Below are positions 36,460 to 48,657 of a stretch of 64,000 bases of DNA, in pieces. The stretch spans positions 53,747,001 to 53,811,000 of the forward strand of contig NC_071669.1 in the NCBI RefSeq assembly GCF_028554725.1. Direction: 5' to 3'. Position 1 is the first letter of the stretch. The number at the start of each line of letters is the position of its first letter. The notes under the pieces were generated by a model that made no database searches, was not told the origin of the DNA, and was given only the letters and a program-made list of their open reading frames with translations. The position numbers were made by a program, and so were the translations under genes. The stretch is from Zeugodacus cucurbitae. Its lineage: Eukaryota > Arthropoda > Insecta > Diptera > Tephritidae.

Positions 36460-37575
36460 CTTTTGAACAACAACAACAACCACAAAATAATATATTAAAC
36501 AAATAAAACGTAACTAACAAGTGAAAATCTGAAAATTTGCCAAATTCTACAGTTAGAGAGGTTGCACTTAAATAAACTAAAATGAAATAATAATAAAAAT
36601 GGAAAGTACAATTTATGTGCAAATGAGGCAACAACAACAGCAATCGAAGCAACTGAGCAATGCAATTTCGAACGAAATTACTCCACGCCGCCGCACTACT
36701 TCTTACTCCCACACTGCATTGGTCATTTAGCAAATTCAATATACGAGTATAAGTATATGAATAACAAAAACAACAACAACAAAGCTTAAAAAAATATTTG
36801 AGTGAGAAAACTATAAAAATGGAAGATAGCAAATTGAAAGAGTTTTAGTGAAGAAACTAACGAACATTCGAATTGACCTTCCTGTTGCTCAACTGTCCTT
36901 CTTCCTATGGCCAGCAACGATATCCTTGAGCGCCATTGCAACTCATTGTGGGCGTACGACGTCGGTAATGTTTTATAGCGCACTGTTACTTAAATTTAGT
37001 TGCCACAAAAGTTGGCAGAAAAATAGTTCGGTTGATAACGTTACATGTGGCAGCCGTGTGTTGTTGTTTTTCTAAAGTTTGTTGCTATTTCTATGGCATA
37101 GTCCTTGGCAGCGTAACATTGGTGGATCTCTCTAATGCACAGGCACGTGTACAAAGGTAAAGGCCGCTTGTATTTAGGCTACAAGGTAATGCTTGGATAA
37201 GCATATGTATCTACCGTATTATATATGTGCATCCATGTTTGTTGACTTTAGTTTTAGAAGATATAATGTTTTTATTATAGTACGAGGACATTTCTCAAAG
37301 TAGCCGAAATGAAAGTGGAAACCATATATTATCGAGAATAATTTTTCATGACTGCTTTTTTAATTCGTAAGTTTTTATTGCAAATATCGTTAATCTGGTT
37401 AATTCTTTATAGTAGAAACCATAAAAATTTACCTTCAATGCTTAACCTCATCCTCTATTGCTTGTAAATCTCATAACATTGAGACATTTTCCCATCCCTG
37501 AGAATTGTATATGGGATCCAGTTCTCTCAAATAATCTGTCAGTGCTTCGAAACTCAAATAACCTATATGGAATTA
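36460..37575. other. Non-coding stretch
   Basis: CAA runs occur near 36467-36481 and 36765-36782. Nothing coding is supported. Confidence 0.45.
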
Positions 37576-37748
37576 CAGTTGAACTTCCCTAACTCGAATC
37601 ACCATAATACACAAAAAAAAAATGGAGTTAAAAGGACTTCGACTTATGGAAGTTAATTTGTATGAAATTTGACTTCTATAGCCAATTCAAAAGTTGGATT
37701 TATGGAGAACTTCGAGTTATACAAGTACGAGTTATCGAAGTTCAAATG
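37576..37748. mobile_element. Tigger/pogo-like MITE
   Basis: The left end CAGTTGAACTTCCCTAACTC and the right end, read in reverse complement, CATTTGAACTTCGATAACTC form ~22-bp inverted repeats. TA flanks both sides (37574-37575 and 37749-37750). The 173-bp interior is non-coding and keeps further ACTTCGA/TCGAAGT pairs. The CAGTxGAAC...CGATAACTCG terminus is characteristic of pogo/Tigger-group MITEs. Confidence 0.75.
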
Positions 37749-37750
37749 TA

Positions 37751-38507
37751 TCTTTGCCATTACAGCATTTTATGGTTGTCGTTTATGTAATACTAATAGA
37801 TGCATACTTCTGGTGGTCCAATGATCTCGTTAGTCTCTTCTTCATCACTTAAGCTCGATTTAACTGAGGATTTCTCTATAAAACAACTAGATAGTTGTTG
37901 ACTTTAAGTTTTTCCTCTGTTTCCAGCTTCTATCAGTGGCTTTAGCACCAATCTCCTCAAACTCATCCAAACGCTGGCCTTATAACATGCTTCCATGAAT
38001 TCCATCTATAACTTCTGTTAGATTTTTGGAAACCGTCTCTAATAAAGCTAAAGTAGCTACTCAATGTTGGGATCATTTAACTGTAGGTTCAATTAAAAGT
38101 GCCAGGAAACTGAACAAAAACTATGGAGTTTACTAAGTGTGCTCCAGGATCTAATATGATCTATATAATAAAAATAATTATATTAGAAAAGTTTGGCGAA
38201 ACTTTGTCATCAATATTCTATCTTTAAAGACATAAGCAAATGTTTCAGAAATCGATCCATGATTAATTTTTTAGAAATATCAGTTTTCATTGAGGCCCTA
38301 TAAGTCATATAAATATATCATGAAACAATAACAGAGTATGTCAACAGCCGTAGGTCAGTTTAATAATATATATATGGTTTAATAGCACTCGTATTTATAA
38401 GAATTCTACAAAAGTTTTTTTTTTACTGGAATCGTCCATAAACTACCCAGTTTTTCAATCATTACATCCATTCTCATCGTCTTAAAGGACTTCCTGCGCA
38501 CAATTTA
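37751..38507. other. Non-coding stretch
   Basis: Ordinary AT-rich sequence. Nothing is recognised. Confidence 0.45.
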
Positions 38508-39367
38508 TTAGGTCTACAACTTTGCTCCGCCGTTTTCCAATAGATGTCTCTAGGGTGAAGCACTGGTCGATTAAATCGATTACATCGTTTTAAATCAATC
38601 TTGGACATTTGTGTCAACTTTAACCCAACAAACTTATTCTCAACTGAAAATGTCACTTTTTGAACCGAATTCTCGACATTTCCGGGAAATTTTGCTTTTC
38701 TTTTTTAATTCCAAGAAAAGTGCGGCTGAGGCTCATCGAATGCTTTTGGATACGTACGGTGAGGCTGTCCTAAGTGAAAGAACATGTCGCGACTGGGTTC
38801 AACGTTTTAAGCATGGTGATTATGAAGCCAAGAGCTCCATGCTCGGCATTTGGTGGGACCAGCTGGGGGTGTTATATTATGAGCTGCTAAAGCCAAGTGA
38901 AACCATCACAGGAGATCGATACCGAAAGCTATTGATCCGTTTGAGCCGAGCACTACAGTACGAGGAAAGACACGATAAAGTCATTCTCCAGCATGACAAT
39001 GCTCGGCCTCACGTCGCAAAGGTGCTCAAAAAATATTTGGAGACGCTGAAATGGGAGATCTTACCCCACCCGCAGTATTCTCCAGACTTTGCTCCATCTG
39101 AATATCACTTGTGTGCCGATCGATGGCACAAGGTCTAGCTAACGAGCACTTCAGTTCTTATGAAGAAGTCAAAAATTAGATTGATACTTGGGTCTACTCG
39201 AAAGATTAGGAGTTCTTTCGTCACGGAACACGTATGCTGCCAGAAAGATGGTCAAAAGTAGTAGCTAACGACGGCCAATATTTTGAATAACATTTTTGTA
39301 ACCGTTTTTATACAATAAAGCCTTAAATTTACAAAAAAAAACGGCGGAAGCAAAGTTGTAGACCTAA
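38508..39367 (+). mobile_element. Internally deleted mariner with both terminal repeats
   Basis: TTAGGTCTACAACTTTGCTC at 38508 mirrors GCAAAGTTGTAGACCTAA ending 39367, with TA target duplications outside (38506-38507, 39368-39369). The ORF from ATG 38649 starts SLFEPNSRHFREILLFF and keeps KKSAAEAHRMLLDTYGEAVL with TCRDWVQRFKHGDYEAKSS. It then jumps to LGIWWDQLGVLYYELLKPSE, so about 150 residues, including the first catalytic Asp, are deleted in frame. HDNARPH keeps the second Asp, but the third is Glu (SEYHL). A frameshift follows, after which the C-terminus continues in another frame. Length is 860 bp against about 1.3 kb for a full mariner. It is non-autonomous, and the sequence resembles the mauritiana/vertumnana type. 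Confidence 0.85.
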
Positions 39368-40834
39368 TATTAAACTCTCCCAAAAATATAAATCGAAACC
39401 TCAGAAATTCTGATCAAAGTCAGACTCAAAGGTTATGAAATTGGAAATAATAAAGGTGTATACTGGCTACAGCTTTGTTTGGGAGAGAATCTGTGGGGAC
39501 CTACAAACATAATCTCTCCGTTTATGAATAACAAATAACCAAAGCGAATGCCATGGTAGGAATCCGTCGTTTCCTTAAAATGTTTACTGAAACTCTCTGA
39601 ACCTCAATGCAAAAATTCCAACATGTTCTGGGCTCGAGGACTGACTAAGAAGCTCTATGCGGGAATTTCAAGATTAATTTTATATTTTTTTTTAAATTTA
39701 AAAATAACTAAAATGGGTTTCGTGCAAAAAATCGAGACTTCATTTTGGTTGAAAAAGAGATATTTATCCACTTAGTAACCCTTATGCTTTATAAGTAAAT
39801 TTGCTACTCTATAAGACAACCTACTTCCTTCCTTACAACCGTTTTAAAGATAAATTGACTTAAAAATTCCGTATATCACCGCCTCTTTACCCTTCTCTAT
39901 CTTATCCTCCATTTAACAAACTAACCAACTTGTCCATATTCGAGAGCACTCAGACATGCGACTCTGTGCATGCGAATGAGCAAACATCAGTTGAGCGCTG
40001 AAGCAGCACATCCACATATCTATACATATATATGTATGTATATATGTACTCAGAAGTACGTCCCCACTAAAGCAATAATATAATTGCAGTTTCCAGTGGC
40101 ACTCTACGCCCACTCTAACCGTTATCTTCCAGGTAAACAGACAACTCGAAACGATTTTCATTCGAAAGTACCAGTACTACAACTTTAATTCGTCGCTCAA
40201 CGGCTAACTGCCTGGCCGCTTTTCCACCTGACAATGATGCTACCACTCGGAATTCTCCACATTTTTCAGCCATTTCAATTTGCCGCACGGACTCAAGCGA
40301 CATACGCGCATATGAGATGGGGAAAAGACAGCTTGAAAAAAAAGGCTCTTTGAATGTACTGTCACGAGTACACACACGATATACCTTTCTCTGTATTTTT
40401 GCTTTCGTCCCCTTTTTTTGTTTTTTTTTCTGTTTGCCTTGTCTCGTCGTTTGGCGAAAATGAAATGTATACCCATTAGGCAAAATAAAAATACAAAGCG
40501 TCGTGAAGCAGCGCTCGCCAATTGCCTCTTCCCCAGCCGGAGAGGATTTGACAATTCTACGTGCACAACAACAACAGCAAGTGGTGCTTTCAATTCGTTA
40601 ATTGTTCTGCCGTACCCGGTGTAGCTCAGTGAGACAATGAACTTTTCAAACCAAATGTGTCCACTGCCATTAAAGCTCTGGCGAAGATTTGAATATGATT
40701 TCTGTAGCAATTTCATTGCTATCTTTCATTCAGAAAAATAAGTCTGAAGAAGGATGTTCCGATTTAAATATTCCCACATTGGCAGAAGTTTAAAGTCTCT
40801 CGAGTCTCTCAGATTATCTCTGAATTTAAAATTA
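39368..40834. other. Non-coding stretch
   Basis: The 40100-40640 portion is more GC-balanced and holds a minus open frame (40115-40483), but no splice or start evidence decides it. It might be an untranslated exon or regulatory block. Nothing else is seen. Confidence 0.4.
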
Positions 40835-41460
40835 TCACCTTCGATTAGAATATTTAGTGCGCTCAGACAATGATATTGAGTTAACTAACTTCCATACTTG
40901 TATGTTAGTGGTTGGCGTTGTAACGTTTAGCCGGTTATAGCCGAATCGATGATAGTGCGCCACTTCTGTCTCTCCTTCGCAGTTCGACGCCAGTTGGAGA
41001 TCCCAAGTGTAACCAGGTTGCTCTCCACCTGGTCCCCCCAACGGGGTGGGAGTCCTTCCCCTTCCTCGGCTTCCTCCGGCGGGTACTGCATCGAACACTT
41101 TCAGGGCTGGAGTGTTTTCGTCCATTCGTACAACATGACCCAGTCAGCGTGGCCGCTGTCTTTTTATTCGCTGAACTCTGTCAATGCCGTCGTATAACTC
41201 GTACAGCTCATCGTTCCATCGTCTGCGGTATTCGCCGTTGCCAATGTTCTGAGGGCCATAGATCTTGCGCAAAATTTTCCTCTCGAAAACTCTTAGTGTC
41301 GTCTCATCTGATGTTGACATCGTCCAAGCTTCTGCACCATAAAGCAGAACGGGGATGATAAGCGACTTGTAGACGTTGATTTTGGTTCGTCGAGAGAGAA
41401 CTTTACTTTTCAATTCCCTACTCAGTCCAAAGTAGCACCTGTTGACAATAAATAACCCGG
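40835..41460 (-). mobile_element. RTE-type LINE, C-terminal ORF tail (copy 2)
   Basis: This is the longest of the three tails. The minus strand reads LSRRTKINVYKSLIIPVLLY then GAEAWTM, the end of the reverse transcriptase thumb region, then RVFERKILRKIYGPQNIGNG and EYRRRWNDELYELYDG. After a frameshift near 41145 it continues MDENTPALKVFDAVPAGGSR, GRGR and a damaged RWKDQVE region. It is 5'-truncated and inactive. Confidence 0.8.
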
Positions 41461-42080
41461 ACGCATCTTTTCGACTGAATTTATAACACCCATTTGAGCA
41501 AAGACCAATCCCGCCTCACCAAAATTCCGGCCACCACATTTCTATTTTATTTCAGACTTCAATTTGTTCGAAGAGACAGTGATAGTTCCCATTTGAGAGA
41601 GTCAATGGAATTTGAGCTTTACCCGAATGTTAGAGATTATATTTTACTCTGACAGAGACTCTTAACAATTAGCTAAGATTTCGAATAAACTGCGTCGGCC
41701 TACTGAGCTTGCTTAGTAATGTGGGTAATTTTTAATATAGATCGGATATCTTCCCATTCAGTTTACGTTTTCTCAAAGCTCTAAGCTTCTTAAAATATGG
41801 CACGTGCAGCCGTGCCATTTATTTGCGGACGTGTCAAAAGCTTTAAAGCTCTATGAAAATGCTAAGAGAGCTTATCCTTAATAAATAATGCGAACTACTT
41901 AAAGAGTATTTGACTTTCTATTAGTATCTGTAAAACTTAGAGAGATTTTCTTCTTCCGAGCTCGTCTCGAGTATTTGAGACCATCGATATTTTACATTTC
42001 TTCATAGATATCAGGATTTATATATTTTTCATTAGAATAACTCCAAATCATATTTTGTTAACGATATAATGCTTTGTAGT
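41461..42080. other. Downstream flank of the fibrinogen-related gene
   Basis: It should contain the 3'UTR of the minus-strand gene just after the stop at 42081. I find no clean AATAAA on that strand. Otherwise the sequence is AT-rich and non-coding. Confidence 0.45.
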
Positions 42081-43865
42081 CTAATCGTCATCATATTTCT
42101 TTGGTCGGACCATGATTTTTACAGTGCTTAATGGTTCGTCCGCATAAAACGATGGCCACATAACACCATCATAGTTTGCTGTTAATTCCTCAGAGAACGG
42201 ACTGTTGAGATTTCTAAAATAAAAAAATAAAAAACAAATTTTTCAATCTCGATTTTATAAAATGTAGCCTCAATGACCACTTACCCGATTTCACAGTCCT
42301 TATACCACCAACCCGCACGCATTTTCCGCGCACACCCCTCCTCATTATCCCTATCATATGTTCTGAACTTTTGTCCTTCGCTATCCTTCAAACTGTCACC
42401 TGCGGCTCCGCCTCGTCTACCCAACGAATTCAATGTGTAATTTTGTTCTTCATCCGCAATACTAAAGACGTCATAGCGATACCAACGAAAGTTACCATCA
42501 AAATCCAGCAACAAAATGACCATCTCTTGCAACATACTGTGCGTGATGGCCCAAATCTTCTCCAGACCCAGCCAATAACTGGCATCTATTACACCGAAAC
42601 CCGCACGATAATCCGACCAGTTGCGATTGAAATCGATCGGTGGATCGTCGAAGTCGCGCTGCTGTATCACCAACCAGCCGTGCTTCTCATCATCAATTAC
42701 TTGGCAATAGACCATAAATGGACGCGGGTATAATGCTACACGTACCAAGTAGACACCAGATGCGTTGACATGTGCACAGTCTGGCAGGATGCTGAAAGAG
42801 TGGAGAGTGGTTCTTGAAAAAATATCTTTGAAAAATAGAAGTTAGGAATTGTGTTTGTTTCTTGTTGCTAAATTCAAAATAATATGGTTCTTACAAATGA
42901 CCGTGCAATCCAATGACTCTTCAGCAGTTTGTAACGATGGAAATGATAATTCTACTTAATTTTCTTCAAGTCGACTGGACTAATATCGGAGTTAGTCGCT
43001 TTTTATAATCGATATTGATATTGTCCTAACCTTCCTCCCTTAAACCTACGCTCTTTATAAGGAGCTTATTTAGAGTTGAGTCTAGATTTGGTAGTAGAAA
43101 GGACGTTTAATTCACCTAGATTACAGAAATTAGGGTTTTGAAAGAGAAGGAAAGATCCGTTGATTAGTCGATGTTCCTGAACAGAAACTCTTTAAGAAGG
43201 GCTCCATTAAATTTGCACTTTCCCATTAAAGAACAGAAATGAAAATTCGAGGAGGACCCGTGTTTTCTGGAGTTCACTTCAATGAAAAAAAGACAGACGT
43301 CGACTTATTATTGTTGTCAAAAATACTTACCCATATCTCATATCACTATCCACTTTGTTAGCTTCATGCGTTGTTGTATTCGCAGTGTTTGTCTTAACGG
43401 ATTCATTTATATAGTAATAATAGTTAAAAAAGTAGTTGTTCCCAGTTGTGGAGTTCAGTGTTTCCAAGACATTTTCAGGATCTATTGTCTGACCTCCCGT
43501 TGGACTTGAAGTCGTAGAAATATTTGGAGTAGATTTTGCTTTTCCTGCGAGATCAAAGACAATATAAGTATAATGTTGAAAACTTGAAGACTGGAGAGAT
43601 ATTATTTTGTAGAATTCTTTACTTTACCTGATACTTTTGCCGGAGTCGTGACTTTCGAAGTATTAATTATAGCAGTCGGTTTCGTTTTTGCGGAAATTAC
43701 ATTTGCATCTGAAAATGTATTATTCAAGATCGTTTTAATAGCTGGTTCGTAAAACTTCATATGACTTGGCGGCAAAAATGAAAGCCACCATCTTTGCTGT
43801 GCAAATTGATTTGCTTCGAACGCGAACAAAGTCGTTAATAAAATTACAATTTTAATTAACGACAT
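42081..43865 (-). CDS. Secreted fibrinogen-related protein (FREP/ficolin-like), four exons
   Basis: The spliced minus-strand gene has exons 43865-43628, 43544-43331, 42791-42285 and 42213-42081. All junctions are AG/GT and in phase, giving 363 residues. Residues 1-18 (MSLIKIVILLTTLFAFEA) form a signal peptide. Residues 20-150 are a Thr/Asn/Ser-rich linker with several N-x-T sites and no obvious coiled coil. From about residue 152 a complete fibrinogen C-terminal domain follows: PDCAHVNASGVYLV, FMVYCQV, HGWLVIQQRDFD, FNRNWSDYRAGFG, YWLGLEKIWAITHS, LLDFDGNFRWYRYDVF, GDSL, TYDRDNEEGCA (calcium-site Asps present) and GWWYKDCEIGNLN. Both domain disulfide Cys pairs are present. Such proteins bind microbial or cell-surface glycans and act in insect immunity or development; the specific ligand is unknown. 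It lies antisense within the span of the plus-strand exons. Confidence 0.93.
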
Positions 43866-43970
43866 TTTATGTTAATATTATTATTTGTAATTGTATTCGA
43901 ATTTAGGCTTTTCGAACCTTTCACTTTGGAGTCTCACTTTAGAATGAAATGTTTAGCAACAAATCTAAAG

Positions 43971-43980
43971 CTTTTAAATA
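43971..43980 (-). promoter_or_regulatory. Candidate TATA box of the fibrinogen-related gene
   Basis: TATTTAAAAG on the minus strand lies about 105 bp upstream of the start codon at 43865. That is a plausible position for a TATA box with a 5'UTR of roughly 75 nt. No initiator was identified. Confidence 0.35.
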
Positions 43981-45044
43981 CCTTTGGTTGTATTTTTTTA
44001 GAATATTTACTAGATGTTTTGAAATTTATTTTTATAATGGTTAGCAACAGCTACGAAGGTTGTTTGATAAGTCCCCGAGTATCTAAGTACAACATACAAT
44101 GCAACATGTTGTCTAGCAGAACTCACGTGGTATTTTGAAAGCCTGGACAAAAGCGATTATATCACATACAAACCTTTACGGAGTGCTGTCTTGTCATTTC
44201 AAAGAACGATTTAGATACTTAGACGCGGATGCAAAATTGAAACTCAAGAACCATCTCAATCTTGAAAGTCTCACTTTATCAACATGATTGTAGTTTAACA
44301 GTATACAGTTTCCAGCCAGATAAATTTAAAATAATGGAAAAGGTGGTACGTTGTGGAAAAAATAAAGGGATTTCTTCATTCTTTTAAAAATGAGCTTACC
44401 ATAATTTTACTTCGAGTTTTCTTTCACCAAGCAGTGTTGTGGAACTCACCTGTGATAGCATTTTAAGGGAAAATATAGGACATTATAAGATTGAAAGCCT
44501 CTAACAACTTATAATACATGATAGATAATATCGTTCTTTGGCAGTGGTGACTATGTAACATTAAAAAAAAACAGGCATTAAATATAATTTGTATTTAATC
44601 TTGTAACAAAATTGTTAAGAGAGTATTATAGATTTCAAAAATTCTTTGACAATTGGAAAGCTACATTCACCCCAAGTAACATAGGCTATATTTATTGCAA
44701 GAATCTCAACATTCTAGAAATAGTTCCCAGGAGAGGATATCAAAAAGACTCCGTGGTGGAGAATCTTAAGGCGTCGAGCTTTGAGCGTTCCCAACGCCTA
44801 CGCTATCAGAGAGAAAGACAACGGACACCAAAGACTAGAGGTCATAATCATGTTTTAGCTCATTGAAATATATTTTCATATTCATTTTTATAATATAATT
44901 TCATATTCGGATATTCCTCATTTTACTATTTTAAAATGAACCCACGCCAGAAATGGGAAAGTACATACGTATGTATGGGCGAGTGTGTAAAAACTTATAA
45001 CTTTTGAAATGTTTGTTTAAACCCGTGCGAAGTCGGAGTGGTAT
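43981..45044. other. Non-coding stretch
   Basis: A phrase near 44055 (AAGGTTGTTTGATAAGTCCC) resembles some mariner-like ends but no partner was found. The rest is AT-rich with no supported gene. Confidence 0.4.
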
Positions 45045-45975
45045 GCTAGTAAGTCGTAAAACTAAATGAGTTTGATATGGGGTAATATATATATAAATGA
45101 TAAGGATGACGAGACGATGTGAAATCGGATGGGATGTAACTTACTAACGAAAAACGTCAGAAACACTAAATTAAAAAAAAGGAATAGGGGTATGGCGTCG
45201 CCAACTTATGTACTAGAGTAGATAGAACTACTAGACCGATTTCAATGAAATTCGGTATATAATATTTTCTTGACACTCTGATGTCACGGTTGGAAGATGT
45301 GCGAAATCGGTTCAATCGGTTCACAACCACGCCTACTTCTCATATAACTTACTTTTGAATTCGATCTGATTTCTTCACTTTATAAGATTTACATTAGGAA
45401 CCAATGAATATAGCGAATTGAAAGTTTACATAAATACTGTATATGATCCGTGGCATCACTTGTGTAAAAATTGTCGAAATCGGACTATAACTTTTCAAGG
45501 CCAAGGTTTTGAATTTGAAGAACTCAGCGCCTTATGGTAATTTTTCACCGAAAATATCGGTAAATCTCTCAGATATCTTAATTTAATTCAGAGGAAATCT
45601 TTTTCTTCTGATAATATGTCTCTGTATCAGAAATGGTTAAAATCGGGTCATAACTTCCCCGATATCTCGAATAGCTAATTATAGGATTTTCAAAAATACG
45701 ATGGGCTTAATAGCTTATAAATCGGCTAATATATGAAATTGCTTGAAATGAGCATATAATCCTTATATATGATGTATGTTGGTAATGAAAATGAGTTTAA
45801 TCGGCTCAGGAATTACCTCAGCCCATATACCATATATGATTATTTTAGTTTTTCTATTGGACTTTATATCGAATATATGGGTCAAATTGTGTGTTATCTT
45901 GATAAAAATAGAGCAATAAATTGCGAGAATATAAAATGGTCGGTTGCACCTGCACTTAGCCCTTCCTTACTTGTT
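45045..45975 (+). mobile_element. DINE-1/helentron-like element, 5'-eroded and internally deleted
   Basis: It follows the 62471-63919 copy in the same orientation. It starts at the TATGGGGTAATATATATA segment, skips the equivalent of about 62613-63085, then runs collinearly to TTGCGAGAATATAAAATGG and the terminal CCCTTCCTTACTTG. The terminal hairpin is degraded. Its 3' end abuts the next TTAA-type element. Confidence 0.7.
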
Positions 45976-46618
45976 TTATCATAAATTACTTACTTAACAT
46001 ATCTAGAATAATCATAAGTGATATTCAGAAATTCGAAGTCGTTTTAAAGATAAAGCGGTTAAAAGACGGAGCTGTCCGAAGCGTTGGCAGCTGGAAACTT
46101 TGAACGCGTTTTTCTCAAATCCGTGTTTTCAAACTCTCTTCCACCGTATCTCAAAAACCACTTGACCAAATGACTTGAAATTTGTAGGGTACATTCAGCA
46201 CAAGTAAAAGCATGGAACGCTGTGTTATTAATCAAAAATTCCAAAAACTTAAATTTTTTTATATGTACCAAAAAACTAAAAAAAAAAAATTAGCAATTTT
46301 TGTTTTCAAATATATACCAAAAGTATATTCACTTGATCGTAGTTTTACAAATTAAAACACTGCTAACTTTTTTTGTTTCCGATAAGCCAATCAGCCGGAA
46401 TCGTTATCGCTAGTCCATTTTTTTAAGGCGGGTGTGTTCAGAAAGCTGTAACTCATGTTCTACACAATATTTTTAGCTTAAAATTTAAATGTATACTGTG
46501 GAAATATGAGTATCTTAGTGAATGATAATAAACTTAAGGTTCTATCTTTTTACTCGTCGTAGAAAAAATTCTAAAGAATCACTAAAAAACAGGCCGTCAC
46601 ATGTGATGACTCCCTTAA
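45976..46618. mobile_element. TTAA-bounded non-coding element (copy b), left end missing
   Basis: It follows copy a from TTTATCATAAA onward and ends GACTCCCTTAA at 46608-46618. The core block is at 46147-46195. The first ~30 bp are missing at the junction with the DINE-like element. Confidence 0.6.
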
Positions 46619-48657
46619 TTTAAATAAATTTTTTGTAATTTTTAATAATTAAATTATATGTGCTCTAGAATTGTTGAGTAAATTTAATACACATCATTTA
46701 AATAATTGTGATTACATTATTTAGAATTATTTTAATATACTTTTTTAATTAATTTTATTCAATTGCATTATTTAATTTTCATATTTATTAGTTATCTTTT
46801 TTAAATTTTGTTTTATTAAAATATTTAAATAATAATTTAAATAATAATTTTAATAATTATCATTATTATTTTTATTTTCAAAACCTTCTACTTTGCCTTC
46901 ACTGTATTCATTTCAATCCACCTATGAACGTTAGAATATTCATTGCATACTTATAGGCGCGCAAGGCAATGTTACACCTTTCAAAGCACATATGCACATA
47001 CAACAAAGCAACAACAACACACAAAAATAAGCTCCAAAAGAAGCGAACAAGTTCGATGCACACTTTGTGGAACTTACGAATGTACCATGTAACTGCTGCT
47101 CCACTGCAAAGCAGTGAAGAAGGCGCCTACAATCCACAAACACAAAACACCGACAAGCATCGAACACAGCACAGCACAATGCTGCGCCCGGCAACTTTGT
47201 CATCCCACCAACAAGCAAGCAAAGCGCATTTCGTGACTTTTGTTTGTTTGTTGTTTGTTTTCAGCGCAGCCGAACAGCATCGTGTATAAACAAATGCATC
47301 GGCAGTTGTGTGTGAGCATCGTTTGTTTGTTTGTTTGTTGGTGTAAATATGCTTTTCTTCACCCATCCACATACCGTTGTGGGCGCATATCGAACACGTT
47401 CGGGCGGCATGTTCGCTGGCAACATGTTGCATTGGCGCCGCTCGCATAGATATAAACTTTTGCTGTGTTTTGCAGTTTGTTTCTTGTTGTTTTTAACATA
47501 TGACGCTCGTGTCGATTGCGCGGCGGTTAGCGGTTAAATATTTCTTTGTAATCATTTGACATTTTGCAGTGAAAAATAATTAAAAAATGCTGAAAAAATG
47601 TTGAAAGAAGTGCAATGTGTCTTTAAATATATTAAAATAAAATAAAGCCTGTCTTCGGTGTGATTCATAGTGGCGAGGAATGAAAGGAGCTCATCTGTGT
47701 ATTGACGACGTAGTTGTACAAAAGAACGCGACAGAATATTTGGGCAAACCAACGCTGCTGCCAGCGCCGCGCTGCAGACGCGTGTGAAAAATTAATTGAA
47801 ATCGTTTTTAGCAAATAAATCTGTAGAATTTTGTGAAATTTATTAAGTGCAAAAAATAACAACCAAGTCAATTAAAGTGAAGAGTGATTTTTTCAAAAAA
47901 ATTAATTAATAAATAAAATTTTTGGAAATATATTCGAAAAAATAATTTTGAACAAAAAAATCAAAATCAAATATTTTGAAAATAATTTCGAAAAAAGTTT
48001 TGAAAAAAATTTCGAAAAAATTTTGAAAAAAATTAGAATAAATTTTTAAAAAAAGTTTTGAAAAAAAAATTTAGAAAAAAGTTTTGAAAAATATTTACAT
48101 ATCAATTTTTGGTGACCAACGCTACCACCTGGTCCACCACTGCCATTGTGTATGCAATACAAACCTCTCTCACGCTCCCCGCCGCGGCAGTGTCAAAGTT
48201 CAACGCGTTAACTGACGTCTCAGCGGCTTGTAACAGTATTTAAATGTATGCAACAACAACAATAACAAGCAGTGAATTTGTGGTTAATGTTGCAGCATTC
48301 TGTTGCACAATCGCGTGAAGAGTGTTGCAAAATCAATAGATTGCTAAACAAAATTTTATCTACTCAACCCACATACCTACACATATACTGATGTATATAT
48401 GTATGTGCTGCAACCCTCTACAGCAACACCCACCTGCATAGCATTTGACGCCAACAAACTACCCCCGCCCACCCATTTGCTGGGGTGACTGTGTGGTTAC
48501 GTGTGTGGCGGCCTTGCCACAGTGTAAATAAATATAAGTATCTTGTTGTTGTTGTGCAACAATATTAAGTCAACACACTTGCTACAACAACCATAAGAAT
48601 ATCTACTAAAAAACAACAACAATTCGTAGAAGCAACACGCAACATTCGGTAAATAAA
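46619..48657 (+). promoter_or_regulatory. Probable promoter and 5' leader region of the 48.66-kb exon
   Basis: After AT-rich DNA (46.62-46.93 kb) the sequence becomes more GC-balanced with opa runs, as in fly promoters. A TTGCAGTG near 47565 fits a loose initiator and is followed by an A-rich, leader-like sequence. At about 47900-48095 an imperfect AAATTTCGAAAAAA-type minisatellite occurs. The stretch just before ATG 48658 reads GGTAAATAAA, acceptable for translation start. The exact start site cannot be set from sequence alone. Confidence 0.35.

Noticed and set aside
40115..40483. Minus open frame ending in a protein-like SGGKAARQLAVERR region
   Set aside because: It looks less random than most but no acceptor, donor or homologous motif decides it, so it was not called as a gene.
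40617..40640. GGTGTAGCTCAGTGAGAC resembling a tRNA 5' part
   Set aside because: No acceptor stem partner, anticodon arm or T-loop follows.
44055..44500. Possible mariner terminal repeat (AAGGTTGTTTGATAAGTCCC)
   Set aside because: No matching inverted copy or transposase remnant was found nearby.
46969..47537. Overlapping open frames on both strands with CAA/TTG repeats
   Set aside because: They arise from opa and TTTG runs; the region is better read as promoter or untranslated leader.
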